From contig NZ_SACQ01000009.1 of NCBI RefSeq assembly GCF_004005935.1, positions 26,057 through 90,056 on the forward strand: a stretch of 64,000 nt of DNA, written 5' to 3'. The notes under the pieces are model-generated. The model saw only the letters and a program-made list of their open reading frames with translations. It did not search any database and was not told where the DNA came from. The position numbers were made by a program, and so were the translations under genes. Below, piece by piece: positions 9,006 to 16,958 of this stretch. Position 1 is the first letter of the stretch. Every line of letters starts with the position of its first letter. The stretch comes from Neptunomonas marina. Lineage in GTDB: Bacteria > Pseudomonadota > Gammaproteobacteria > Pseudomonadales > Balneatricaceae.

Positions 9006-9353
9006 ATGATTGAACGCCAGCATAAAAATCAACGCATGAGCCAGCTTGTTAGTTTTGCCAACCTAGTGTGGACTGCAGGCCAAGTAGCTAAAGATCCATC
9101 GCAGGATATGGCCGGCCAAACGGAACAGATCTTGGCGCAGATTGATGCGCTGTTAGCCGATGCTGGCAGCAACAAAAGTGCGCTTATCAGCGCCAATATT
9201 TGGGTTTCAGATATCAGCCAGTTTGCGCAGATGAATGCGGTATGGGATGCCTGGGTTGATAGCGAAAACCCACCGGTGCGTGCATGTGTTGAATCCCGTC
9301 TTGCTCGAGACGAGCTGTTAGTCGAAATACAAGTGGTTGCCGCCAAACTCTAA
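9006..9353 (+). CDS. RidA-family protein (enamine/imine deaminase type)
   Basis: A 115-residue protein of the Rid (YjgF/YER057c/UK114) family. VWTAGQVAKDPSQDMAGQTE is the conserved early strand and helix, and PPVRACVESRL supplies the Arg that binds the carboxylate of the imine substrate in active RidA proteins. It is predicted to hydrolyse 2-imino acids to 2-keto acids and ammonia. This fits the next gene, an FAD amino-acid oxidase/dehydrogenase whose product would be an imino acid. A short gap (22 bases) separates them, so one operon is likely. Confidence 0.88.
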   Translation: MIERQHKNQRMSQLVSFANLVWTAGQVAKDPSQDMAGQTEQILAQIDALLADAGSNKSALISANIWVSDISQFAQMNAVWDAWVDSENPPVRACVESRLARDELLVEIQVVAAKL

Positions 9354-9375
9354 TAGCTTAGAGGCTGATACGGTT

Positions 9376-10617
9376 ATGGAAACAAAGCATGTAGCAGTCG
9401 TGGGGGCAGGCATTGTAGGCCTGTCAACAGCGATTAGCCTGCAGCAGGCGGGCTTTACTGTCACCCTGATCGATCGTAACGATCCGGGAAAAGGGGCATC
9501 TTTCGGTAACGCTGGTTTGTTTGCAGACTACGCACGGCTGCCTTTTACCAAGTTCGCTATGCTGCGCAAAATGCCGGGTATGTTGCTTGATAGTGAAAGC
9601 CCGCTCTCTATGCAAGGCGCTTATCTGCCTCATCTGATGCCCTATGGCTGGGGGTTCTTAAAGTCGTGCTCTCAAGCAAAGTATGAGCAGGGAAGAGCTG
9701 CACTCACCCAGCTACAGCATCACACCCGCGAGAATGATGATCATCTGTTAGCGCTAACAGGGGCGCGCAGTTTGGTGCAAGCTAACGGGTGTTTGGGTCT
9801 GTTTGCAACACAAGAAAATTTTGTTGCAGCGCAAGAGGGCGACATGGCTGAGCGGCTGGCGCAGGGCGTTAACCTGAGTTATGTGGGTGCTGAAGAGGTT
9901 GCTGAGTTAGAACCTGACCTTGCCCCCTTTTATGCAGGCGGCGTTTTCTATAAGGATACGCGCTTTACGGTGAATCCACTGGCGCTGTGTCGGCGTTATG
10001 CGGAGTATTTCGCTGCCCAAGGGGGGCGTCTCCTTAATCAAGAGGTGGTTGCCGTTCACCCATCTATTGATCGCGTCGAGGTGCAGCTGCAGGATCAACG
10101 CATAGCCGTGGAGCATGTGGTGATGTGTGCAGGCGTTGCGTCCCAAAAGCTGCTGGATCCACTGGGTTGCCGTTTTCCACTTGTAAGTGAACGCGGTTAT
10201 CACCTGACGTTGGATACTGAGAAGAGCCAAATTAGCCGACCGGTAGGTTGGTTGGATAAAGCGATTTTTCTCACCCCTATGGCGACCGGTGTGCGCTTAG
10301 CGGGTACTGCAGAGTTTGCATTTGCAGATGCACCAGCCAATGAGCAGCGTACTGATGTCATGCTCAACCATGCGCAAGTGATGCTGGGCTTCACGCCGCA
10401 AGTGCAAGACTCTTGGGTCGGTAGCCGTCCATCGACGCCTGATTCACTGCCTGTGATCGGCTCGTTAAAAGCACACCCGCGTATTATCGCCGCATTTGGT
10501 CATGGCCACTTGGGGTTAACGTTTGCGGCGGTGACCGGCAAGTTAGTAACACAAACCATTCAAGGCGTTGCGACCGCGGTAGATTTGCAGCCGTTCGCAC
10601 CCGAGCGATTTAGTTAA
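9376..10617 (+). CDS. FAD-dependent D-amino-acid dehydrogenase/oxidase (DadA/DAO family)
   Basis: A 413-residue flavoprotein of the DAO family. The Rossmann dinucleotide loop VAVVGAGIVGLSTAISLQQA lies at residues 5-24, followed by the acidic strand end (TLIDRNDPGKGASFGNAG). The C-terminal FAD-contacting motif GHGHLGLTFA is near residue 378. It probably oxidises an amino acid (D- or N-substituted) to an imino acid, passing electrons to the respiratory chain as DadA does. The ATG at 9376 places the FAD loop at the usual distance; a longer frame from 9337 overlaps the RidA gene. Neighbours are RidA (imine removal) and an Asp/Glu-type racemase, consistent with a degradation route. Confidence 0.87.
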   Translation: METKHVAVVGAGIVGLSTAISLQQAGFTVTLIDRNDPGKGASFGNAGLFADYARLPFTKFAMLRKMPGMLLDSESPLSMQGAYLPHLMPYGWGFLKSCSQAKYEQGRAALTQLQHHTRENDDHLLALTGARSLVQANGCLGLFATQENFVAAQEGDMAERLAQGVNLSYVGAEEVAELEPDLAPFYAGGVFYKDTRFTVNPLALCRRYAEYFAAQGGRLLNQEVVAVHPSIDRVEVQLQDQRIAVEHVVMCAGVASQKLLDPLGCRFPLVSERGYHLTLDTEKSQISRPVGWLDKAIFLTPMATGVRLAGTAEFAFADAPANEQRTDVMLNHAQVMLGFTPQVQDSWVGSRPSTPDSLPVIGSLKAHPRIIAAFGHGHLGLTFAAVTGKLVTQTIQGVATAVDLQPFAPERFS

Positions 10618-10626
10618 GGTATTTAT

Positions 10627-11343
10627 ATGATTATTAAAGGTGGTATCAATATTTGCGGCGTGCCGATGGGTGTGATTTCGCTGGAGTCCTACTTTCCAAA
10701 GCCCGATGGCCATATCAAACACCCGGCAAGCTTTGATTTTCCGGTGATGTATAAAACGGTTCAAGGCGCAACGATCGACCGCTTGATTCGTGAGCGTGAT
10801 CCTGCACTTCTACAGCCCTTTATTGAAGCGGCACAGGAACTTGAGCGTGAAGGCGTTAAAGCGATCACCGGAAGCTGCGGGTTCTTGGCGCTCCATCAAA
10901 AAGCGTTGGCCGATGCCGTCGATATCCCGGTCTTTATCTCTAGTCTGATTCAAGTGCCGTTGGTTTCGCGGATGCTAAAGTCCGAGCAAAAAGTCGGTGT
11001 TGTGGTGGCGAACTCCGACGCGTTGACGGCTGATCATCTATCGGGCGTGGGCATTCAGGATGAGCCTATCGTTGTTGCGGGTATGCAGGCGCAGCGTCAA
11101 TTTGCTGAGGTTATTCTGCGCGGTGATAGTGTGGATCTGGATATGGATATCTTTGAAGCTGAGTTGACGAGTGTGGTAGAAACGATGCTGAACGAAAATC
11201 CAGAGGTGGGTGCTATCGTTCTTGAATGTACTGACCTGTCCCACTTTGCACCGCGCCTGCAAGCTAAGTTTGGCTTACCCATCTTTGATTTAAGCAGCCT
11301 AACGCGCATGGTTGCGGCGACCGTCGAGCGCCAAATCGCATAA
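10627..11343 (+). CDS. Asp/Glu-racemase family protein
   Basis: A 238-residue protein with the two catalytic cysteines of cofactor-independent racemases: ITGSCGFLAL (Cys about residue 82) and AIVLECTDLSHF (Cys about residue 201). The internally repeated alpha/beta fold suits the aspartate/glutamate/hydantoin racemase superfamily. It may interconvert the enantiomers of the amino acid oxidised by the preceding gene. Related superfamily members act as hydantoin racemases or maleate isomerases, so the exact reaction is open. It is the last gene of the operon and is followed by a strong terminator. Confidence 0.82.
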   Translation: MIIKGGINICGVPMGVISLESYFPKPDGHIKHPASFDFPVMYKTVQGATIDRLIRERDPALLQPFIEAAQELEREGVKAITGSCGFLALHQKALADAVDIPVFISSLIQVPLVSRMLKSEQKVGVVVANSDALTADHLSGVGIQDEPIVVAGMQAQRQFAEVILRGDSVDLDMDIFEAELTSVVETMLNENPEVGAIVLECTDLSHFAPRLQAKFGLPIFDLSSLTRMVAATVERQIA

Positions 11344-11393
11344 GGTTTTCTCTCTTCTCAATGTGTTGGAGCGTCTGAACAGCGCTTCCTTTG

Positions 11394-11435
11394 GGTGAGT
11401 ATCACGTTGAAACAGCCGTGATACTCACCGTTTTT
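11394..11435 (+). terminator. Rho-independent terminator of the RidA/oxidase/racemase operon
   Basis: A perfect 13-bp stem (GGTGAGTATCACG / CGTGATACTCACC) with a 10-base loop, followed by GTTTTT. It is 51 bases past the racemase stop. Confidence 0.9.
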
Positions 11436-12168
11436 ATCGCTTGCTCTCGATTCTCCTTTCTTTTCAATACACGCCAATAGCGTTGGTTTGTAGCAGTGCT
11501 ATCAAGAAACCGTGAGATAAGGAGGTTACTAATGCGGTGCAGTTAGCTGCTCAGTAACAGCACAGGGCGCATCGACGATCCTTTTGCTGTTGTGAAAAGC
11601 GCCGTGGCGGCTGTGACTGGCTAGCACGTTGAGTCGAGGAGTGAGCTGGGCACGTTAAATGACGCCCGAAAAGACGACTGATGCGCTCAAATGTTTGTTG
11701 TACCTCAATGGTAACTATAATGATTGGTGTTAGGTTAACGTATTTGAACCCCTCCAATGCGTTTTATAAGGCGATCATTGGCGCAATAGCGCACTGATGA
11801 GAGGTTGTTAAGCGCAAATTTTTAGTTGGGCTTAGCGAACTTGTCAGTAAATAGTCATGGTTGGCAGCCATAACTATAGCTTCGGTATCCTGTTGTTCGC
11901 TAAGCTATTTCGATGGTTTGTCAAGGTTGAGCTTGTTGGTTTTTTACAGTATTTTTTACTCATCAATGAAACATTTTTATGTTTGTTTGATGTGTCTTTA
12001 CTGATATGTAGCGTTTTCTTCGATCTTTTGGGGACGTTACAGTTTAAAGCGTATCCAGCAACGGGCACGGGAGACGAGCGGCAAAAAGACGACGAGTGAG
12101 TAGCAGCTAGGGCTGCTTGACGAAATCCAGTTGTAAATACGAACTGACCTCTAACTGTTGGGATAACA
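11436..12168 (+). promoter_or_regulatory. 730-base gene-free nhaA upstream region with structured segments
   Basis: No convincing gene is present; small open frames here lack ribosome sites and family features. Two segments look structured. At 11830-11905 an 11-bp outer stem (GCTTAGCGAAC / GTTCGCTAAGC) encloses a second hairpin at 11851-11877 (ATAGT-ATGG / CCAT-ACTAT). At 12102-12146, just before nhaA, lie AGCAGC / GCTGCT and CAGTT / AACTG hairpins, preceded by a purine-rich run from about 12060. Sodium- and lithium-sensing riboswitches are known upstream of nhaA genes in other bacteria. I cannot match this to a specific consensus by eye. Confidence 0.45.
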
Positions 12169-13362
12169 ATGCACCAAAATCAGAACTCTTATATCAATAC
12201 GTTTTTCAAGATGGAGTCCGCGGGCGGCATTCTGCTGTTTTTCGCAGCTGTATTGGCGATGTTGCTTGCTAACTCTGCTTTGGAACCTATCTATCAACTT
12301 GTCTTATCAACACCAGTGGAAGTGCGCGTTGGCGCGCTTGATATCGATAAACCACTCTTGTTGTGGATTAACGATGGTTTGATGGCGGTTTTCTTCTTTC
12401 TTGTCGGACTTGAGTTAAAACGTGAGCTGGCAGAAGGTGAGTTATCGGACCGACGCAATGTTATTTTGCCGGGTATCGGCGCTGTTGGCGGGATGGCGGT
12501 TCCAGCCCTCATCTATGCGTTCTTTAACTATGATGATCCTGAAGCGATCAATGGCTGGGCAATTCCAGCGGCAACAGATATCGCATTTGCACTGGGTGTT
12601 TTGACACTGCTTGGCTCGCGTGTGCCTACGTCTATCAAGATCTTTCTAACATCGTTGGCGATCTTTGATGATATTGGCGCGATTATCATTATTGCGATCT
12701 TCTATACCTCGCAGATCTCATTTACAGCGTTGGTGGTTGTGGCTTGCTGTATACCGCCACTATTCCTACTAAACCGCTTCAATGTTGTTTCAAAAAGCCC
12801 ATATATGCTGATCGGTATCATCATGTGGATTGCAACACTGAAATCTGGTGTGCACGCAACGCTGGCGGGTGTCGTACTTGCGATGTTTATTCCGATGCGC
12901 TGTAAAGCCGATCCAGATTACTCACCGGTGCGTGGCCTAGAGCACGACTTACACTCCGTTGTTGCTTTCTTCATCCTGCCGGTATTTGCTTTCGCGAATG
13001 CAGGTTTAAACCTTAAAGGTATTACGACGGAGCAGCTATTCCATGGCGTGCCGGTCGGTATTGCACTCGGTCTCTTTATCGGTAAACAGCTTGGCATCTT
13101 TGGCTTCTGCTGGTTGTTTATCAAGATGGGTGTTGCCAGCTTGCCAAGAGGCATGACGTGGATAGGGCTCTATGGTACGGCGGCGCTCTGTGGCATTGGC
13201 TTCACCATGAGCCTTTTTATCGGCTCACTGGCCTTTGGCGATGTGGCTGATAGGATGTTCGATGAACGCTTAGGTATTATTTTTGGTTCTCTCTGTTCCG
13301 GTATTGTGGGTTATCTGATCCTCAATGCGAGCCTTAAAAAGAACCCCGACGCCGAAGCATAA
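12169..13362 (+). CDS. nhaA: Na+/H+ antiporter NhaA
   Basis: A 397-residue inner-membrane antiporter that extrudes Na+ (or Li+) in exchange for protons, important for pH and salt homeostasis. The sequence is full length with about 12 hydrophobic segments. The essential adjacent aspartates are present in [14 protein letters not shown], matching the ion-binding pair of the E. coli protein. The early signature [20 protein letters not shown] and the helix [18 protein letters not shown] are also intact. The start follows a weak ribosome site (TTGGGATAAC). It is monocistronic, with terminators on both sides, behind a long possibly regulatory leader. Confidence 0.95.
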   Translation: MHQNQNSYINTFFKMESAGGILLFFAAVLAMLLANSALEPIYQLVLSTPVEVRVGALDIDKPLLLWINDGLMAVFFFLVGLELKRELAEGELSDRRNVILPGIGAVGGMAVPALIYAFFNYDDPEAINGWAIPAATDIAFALGVLTLLGSRVPTSIKIFLTSLAIFDDIGAIIIIAIFYTSQISFTALVVVACCIPPLFLLNRFNVVSKSPYMLIGIIMWIATLKSGVHATLAGVVLAMFIPMRCKADPDYSPVRGLEHDLHSVVAFFILPVFAFANAGLNLKGITTEQLFHGVPVGIALGLFIGKQLGIFGFCWLFIKMGVASLPRGMTWIGLYGTAALCGIGFTMSLFIGSLAFGDVADRMFDERLGIIFGSLCSGIVGYLILNASLKKNPDAEA

Positions 13363-13376
13363 TTTTAAAACCTCTG

Positions 13377-13405
13377 AAAAGCCCAGCCTAGTGCTGGGCT
13401 TTTTT
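13377..13405 (+). terminator. Rho-independent terminator after nhaA
   Basis: AAAAGCCCAGC pairs with GCTGGGCTTTTTT around a 5-base loop, 15 bases past the nhaA stop. Confidence 0.92.
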
Positions 13406-13425
13406 GTGGGCCTTTCACGCAGACC

Positions 13426-13453
13426 TGATCTACCTCCTGTTTTATCTCGTAAC
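13426..13453 (+). promoter_or_regulatory. Candidate ECF-sigma promoter, copy 1 (DUF2878 operon)
   Basis: TGATCT at 13426-13431 and TAAC at 13450-13453 are separated by 18 bases, with CG directly before TAAC. The same layout precedes the ECF sigma gene, the divergent amine-oxidase operon and the second DUF3833 gene. It resembles the TGATC-type -35 element described for RpoE/ChrR regulons. The DUF2878 start lies 20 bases downstream, so the leader would be very short. Confidence 0.75.
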
Positions 13454-13472
13454 AGATTAAAAGGAGAAAAAT

Positions 13473-13994
13473 ATGGGTTGGTCAGAGCGGTTTTGGGTGA
13501 ATGCTATCGGTTTTCAGGCCGTTTGGTGGGGCTCGATATTACTAGGCGATACTGCCGCATTTGCCGTTCTTGCTTTACTTGCGCTGCATTTTGCCTGTCA
13601 CTCGCAACCTATGGTTGAAGCCAGAGTTGTTATCGCATCCGGTGTGGTAGGTTTCAGCGTTGACTCATTTCTCACTATAGCCGGCGTTTTCACCTTTCCC
13701 TCGTTATTACTTTCATTACCTCCTATATGGTTACTTTTTTTATGGTTTGCGTTCAGCGCGACACTGCGTAACAGCCTAAGTGTATTGCGCAAGTATCGGG
13801 TTTTAGCGAGCGTACTGGGCGCTGTCGCTGGCGCTTCTACTTACATTGCCGCAGCCAAGCTCGGCGCTGTTGAACTCAGTTTTGGCTATCTTGCCACCTT
13901 CCTGTTGCTCTTGCCCGTCTGGGCAGTGCTGTTCCCCTGTCTACTCATTCTCACTGAAAAACTGGAGGAGAGTTATGTTTCGCATCACCACTAG
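13473..13994 (+). CDS. DUF2878 family membrane protein
   Basis: A 173-residue hydrophobic protein with five or more membrane segments; I assign it to DUF2878 on overall pattern (WVNAIGFQAVWWGSILLG start, GVVGFSVDSFLTIAGVFTF core). The molecular function is unknown. AAGGAG precedes the ATG by 6 bases. It overlaps the next gene by 20 bases, so translation is probably coupled. It is the first gene of a five-gene operon driven by the TGATCT-N18-TAA element and therefore a likely member of the local ECF sigma regulon. Such genes often accompany cfa/DUF1365/amine-oxidase clusters. Confidence 0.72.
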   Translation: MGWSERFWVNAIGFQAVWWGSILLGDTAAFAVLALLALHFACHSQPMVEARVVIASGVVGFSVDSFLTIAGVFTFPSLLLSLPPIWLLFLWFAFSATLRNSLSVLRKYRVLASVLGAVAGASTYIAAAKLGAVELSFGYLATFLLLLPVWAVLFPCLLILTEKLEESYVSHHH

Positions 13995-14502
13995 ATGGCT
14001 GCTAAGCATCAGCCTAATGTTTGCCTTTGCTGTGCCGCTGCAAGCTGCACAGCTCACTCAACCAAGCTTTAAGGAGTCTTGGCAAGATGTTGGCGAAGCG
14101 CACCTTAAAGTGTTCTGGTTTGACGTTTACAACGCGGTGTTAAGAACCCCGACGGGGCGCTTTGATGGCTACGATGCGCCTTTACAGCTCTGTCTTGATT
14201 ATCAGCGCAAGATTCGCAAAAAAATGCTGCTCGATGAAACGCGTAAACACCTAAATCCTTTAGCGACGCAAGCGAAAGTTGAGCGCTGGATGCTAGAGCT
14301 GCAGCAGATGTGGCCCAGTGTGAAAGAGGGTGACCAAATAGCTTTTCAAATTGATGAGCAAGGTAAAGGCCACTTTTTCTTCAATCAAACATGGATCGGT
14401 ACGATGAAAGATCCGGAGTTTTCGCCTGCTTTTGTCAAAATTTGGCTAGGCCGATCAAGTATGTTTCCGGAACTTGCAGAAAAACTGAGAGGGGGCCAAT
14501 AG
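13975..14502 (+). CDS. Chalcone-isomerase-like exported protein
   Basis: A 175-residue protein with a signal peptide (MFRITTRWLLSISLMFAFAV, cleaved near LQAA). The mature part has the bacterial chalcone-isomerase-like pattern: EAHLKVFWFDVYNAVL, then a DYQRKIRKKMLLDETRKHL stretch, and the closing FVKIWLGRSS. The bacterial family is not known to make flavonoids; plant relatives include fatty-acid-binding members, so lipid binding in the periplasm is a reasonable but unproven role. The start at 13975 follows GGAGGAG and lies inside the end of the DUF2878 gene; the open frame extending to 13846 would overlap far more. Confidence 0.75.
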   Translation: MFRITTRWLLSISLMFAFAVPLQAAQLTQPSFKESWQDVGEAHLKVFWFDVYNAVLRTPTGRFDGYDAPLQLCLDYQRKIRKKMLLDETRKHLNPLATQAKVERWMLELQQMWPSVKEGDQIAFQIDEQGKGHFFFNQTWIGTMKDPEFSPAFVKIWLGRSSMFPELAEKLRGGQ

Positions 14503-15066
14503 GTGGTGTGGATGCAGCGAATAATGGTTCTAGCGACGCTATTTCTAGTCGCCGGTTGTGCCGCAACGGTAGATGACTATGCCGAGAAAACGCCAAAGTT
14601 AGAGCTGCCAACGTTCTTCTCGGGTGAGCTTGTAGCACATGGTATGGTGCAAGATCGCAGCGATAACGTGTTGCGGCACTTCAGCGCATCCATTCGTGGT
14701 GAATGGCAGGGCAATCAAGGTATTTTGGACGAGCAGTTTATTTTTGATGACGGCGAAGAGCAGCATCGCTGCTGGCGGCTAACCAAAGAGGGCGATAGCT
14801 ATACTGGCACGGCAGGGGATGTTATTGGCACCGCCGCGGGGCGTACGGTCGGAAATGCACTGAACTGGCAGTATCAGTTATTAGTGCCTGTGGATGGCAC
14901 GGAGTGGACGCTAAACATCAACGATTGGATGTACTTGATCGATGAGAACAACTTACTCAACCGTGCGACGATGTCGAAATTTGGCTTAGAAGTGGGGCAG
15001 ATTACTTTGTCTATCCGTAAGGTCGGTGAGACGGGTGGACCACGCACGCCAGAGTGCAGCTTGTGA
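14503..15066 (+). CDS. DUF3833 family lipoprotein, copy 1
   Basis: A protein of about 187 residues with a lipoprotein signal: MVLATLFLVAGCAATVDDY has the lipobox VAGC, so it is expected to be acylated at Cys 19 and membrane-anchored. The rest matches DUF3833 in pattern (ILDEQFIFDDGEEQHRCWRL, later NDWMYLIDENNLLNRATMSK). Function is unknown. GTG codons at 14503 and 14506 or the ATG at 14512 (AGGTGG 5 bases upstream) could be the start. A second DUF3833 gene without an obvious lipobox lies at 26389-26850 behind the same promoter type, which suggests two versions in one stress response. Confidence 0.78.
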   Translation: MVWMQRIMVLATLFLVAGCAATVDDYAEKTPKLELPTFFSGELVAHGMVQDRSDNVLRHFSASIRGEWQGNQGILDEQFIFDDGEEQHRCWRLTKEGDSYTGTAGDVIGTAAGRTVGNALNWQYQLLVPVDGTEWTLNINDWMYLIDENNLLNRATMSKFGLEVGQITLSIRKVGETGGPRTPECSL

Positions 15067-15839
15067 GTATTGCGCGTTGGCCGCGCGCTTGGGTAACGGG
15101 CGCTGGGCGTGGTATCGGGGCTGCACTGGCAGAGGCGTTAGCACGCGATGGTGTGATCGTCTATGCCTCTGCTCGAAACCGTGAAGAGCTCGACGCGCTT
15201 GCGGAACGCTGCAGTACGCTGGCAGGGAGTATTGTGCCCATGCCACTGGATATTACCCAGAAATCAGATATCGAAGCGGCTCTGAATGGCTTTGATAAGG
15301 AGGGCTGGCCAGAGCTGGTGGTACTGAACGCTGGAACGTATCAGCCGTTTTCCGCACAAGCGTTCGATGAGGAGAGCTTTCAGCGGCAGATTGATGTCAA
15401 TGTAAACGGTACGATGCGCTGCTTAGCACCTGTATTGCAACGGTTTACATCACAAGACCATGGGCATATTGCTGTTATGGCATCGGTTGCTGGGTATCGG
15501 GGCTTGCCCACCGCTTCAGCGTATGGCGCCAGTAAAGCAGCATTGATCAACATGTGTGAATCGCTGCGGCTTGATCTTCGAGGCACAGGGGTTAAGTTAC
15601 AACTGATCAATCCAGGGTTTGTAAGAACACCGCTAACGGACAAGAATACGCATGACATGCCTGCATTATTGGAACCAGAGGATGCCGCAGACCGTATTGT
15701 CAGAGGTTTATCTGGCGACGGGTTTGAAATTACCTTTCCAAAACGATTCACCTACTGGCTAAAACTCTTTCGTATCCTGCCATATCGTTGGTATTTTGCT
15801 CTCGTCGGCCGGGCGACCAAATCGGGCCGTTCATCGTAA
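15063..15839 (+). CDS. Short-chain dehydrogenase/reductase
   Basis: A 258-residue SDR. The cofactor loop is WVTGAGRGIGAALAEALARD near the N-terminus, NAG is present (VVLNAGTYQPF), and the catalytic Ser-Tyr-Lys are in ASVAGYRG and SAYGASKAAL (Y-x3-K). It is a classical NAD(P)H-dependent oxidoreductase; the substrate is unknown. The GTG at 15063 overlaps the preceding stop codon and gives the usual N-terminal length. A GTG at 15054 in the same frame is the alternative. Fourth gene of the DUF2878 operon. Confidence 0.85.
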   Translation: MSIARWPRAWVTGAGRGIGAALAEALARDGVIVYASARNREELDALAERCSTLAGSIVPMPLDITQKSDIEAALNGFDKEGWPELVVLNAGTYQPFSAQAFDEESFQRQIDVNVNGTMRCLAPVLQRFTSQDHGHIAVMASVAGYRGLPTASAYGASKAALINMCESLRLDLRGTGVKLQLINPGFVRTPLTDKNTHDMPALLEPEDAADRIVRGLSGDGFEITFPKRFTYWLKLFRILPYRWYFALVGRATKSGRSS

Positions 15840-15852
15840 ACAAGGGGTCATC

Positions 15853-16281
15853 ATGACAGCAGTACAGCATTGGGCAGCACACTATAGCGGTATCCTTGAA
15901 ACGCTAGCGCCTGCTCAGCTTGATAAACTCGCGGCCGCGACAGCGGAAGATATTGAGTTCCAAGATCCGTTTAACCATACCACCACGCAAGCCGACTTCT
16001 TAGCGGTCATGGCGGATATGTTTGAGCGTCTCGACTGGGTTAGATTTGATGTGCATAGTCAGCAGCAGAACGGCCAAGAGGCGTTTATCACGTGGACATT
16101 TTCCGCCGCGAGTGGAAAAACCGGTGAGTTTAGTGTGGCGGGAAGCAGCTACCTGACGGCCAACAGCGATGGCTTGGTCACTCTACACCGTGACTATTGG
16201 GATGCGTCGGAGCTGATGCAGATGTTGCCACTGCTCGGCGCTGTGATCCGCAAAGTTCGGCGTAAAATGGGACATGGCTAG
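15853..16281 (+). CDS. NTF2/SnoaL-like domain protein
   Basis: A 142-residue protein with the cone-shaped NTF2-like fold pattern: TAEDIEFQDPFNHTTTQADF, then a beta-rich half ending in RDYWDASELMQMLPLLGAVI. Members are small enzymes or binding proteins. AAGGGG lies just upstream of the ATG at 15853; the SDR stop is 13 bases away, so it closes the operon. No active-site assignment is possible. Confidence 0.75.
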   Translation: MTAVQHWAAHYSGILETLAPAQLDKLAAATAEDIEFQDPFNHTTTQADFLAVMADMFERLDWVRFDVHSQQQNGQEAFITWTFSAASGKTGEFSVAGSSYLTANSDGLVTLHRDYWDASELMQMLPLLGAVIRKVRRKMGHG

Positions 16282-16296
16282 CGCCCCAATAACCAT

Positions 16297-16881
16297 TCAG
16301 CCTGTCGGCTTGTGACCGCTTATTCCATTCAATAACCCAATAAGGAGTTGTTGCTCCGCTTCTTTGGGCGAAAGGGCGTGTGTGCTGATCAGCCACGAGG
16401 CGCTGTAAAGCATGCTATCTAACATGGCGACGATCCATTGCGGCTGCAGTTGCTCAGACAGCACGCCGTTGCGTTGCCCCGCGGTTATCCAGCGCTCCAG
16501 TGCCGCCATCTGCTGCTCGTAAAGCGCGCATACCTCAGCGTCTAATTCAATATCTGTCCACATCATCTGTAGAAAATGAAACCGGTCAGCCAGCGGGAGC
16601 AGTGCGCTGACTAACTGCTCGATAGCGGACGTTTCGCGCAGCTCGCAGCGCAGCCGTTTGGCAGTGGCTTGCTCAACTATCTCTAGGGACTCAATTGCAA
16701 TCGCCGCTAGAAGGTTCTCGCGGGTGGGGAAGTGTCTATACAGCGTGGCGCGTCCTACACCGGCTTGATTGGCGATTTCACTTAATGATGCATGGGGGTT
16801 ATGTAAAAGCACCTGAAAGCTAGCATCCAGAAGAGCGCGGTTAGATCGTTTGATGCGTCGGTCGGTCACGATGATCTCCAT
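16297..16881 (-). CDS. TetR-family transcriptional regulator
   Basis: A 194-residue regulator. The N-terminal helix-turn-helix reads SLSEIANQAGVGRATLYRHF at about residues 33-52, the canonical TetR recognition region; the rest is a helical ligand domain. It is divergent from the Rieske oxygenase gene, and an inverted repeat lies in the gap between them, so it most likely represses that gene and itself. The inducer is unknown. Confidence 0.88.
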   Translation of the reverse strand: MEIIVTDRRIKRSNRALLDASFQVLLHNPHASLSEIANQAGVGRATLYRHFPTRENLLAAIAIESLEIVEQATAKRLRCELRETSAIEQLVSALLPLADRFHFLQMMWTDIELDAEVCALYEQQMAALERWITAGQRNGVLSEQLQPQWIVAMLDSMLYSASWLISTHALSPKEAEQQLLIGLLNGISGHKPTG

Positions 16882-16896
16882 TTAATGAGACGCTAT

Positions 16897-16927
16897 TGTA
16901 TCATAAAGTTTTGGTTGATATGATACA
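16897..16927. promoter_or_regulatory. Candidate TetR operator
   Basis: TGTATCAT (16897-16904) and ATGATACA (16920-16927) form an inverted repeat with a 15-base spacer in the 77-base gap between the TetR gene and the Rieske gene. Position and symmetry suit a dimeric TetR binding site. Confidence 0.65.
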
Positions 16928-16958
16928 TCTGTGTTTCATAAATAGTGAGTGGTTTAGC

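Noticed and set aside
11830..11905. Assignment of the nhaA leader to a named Li+ or Na+ riboswitch class
   Set aside because: I could not match the conserved core of any class with certainty by eye, so only the structural potential is reported.
11551..12099. Small open frames (68, 80 and 64 residues) in the nhaA upstream region
   Set aside because: They lack ribosome sites and plausible protein composition, and they overlap the structured hairpin region.
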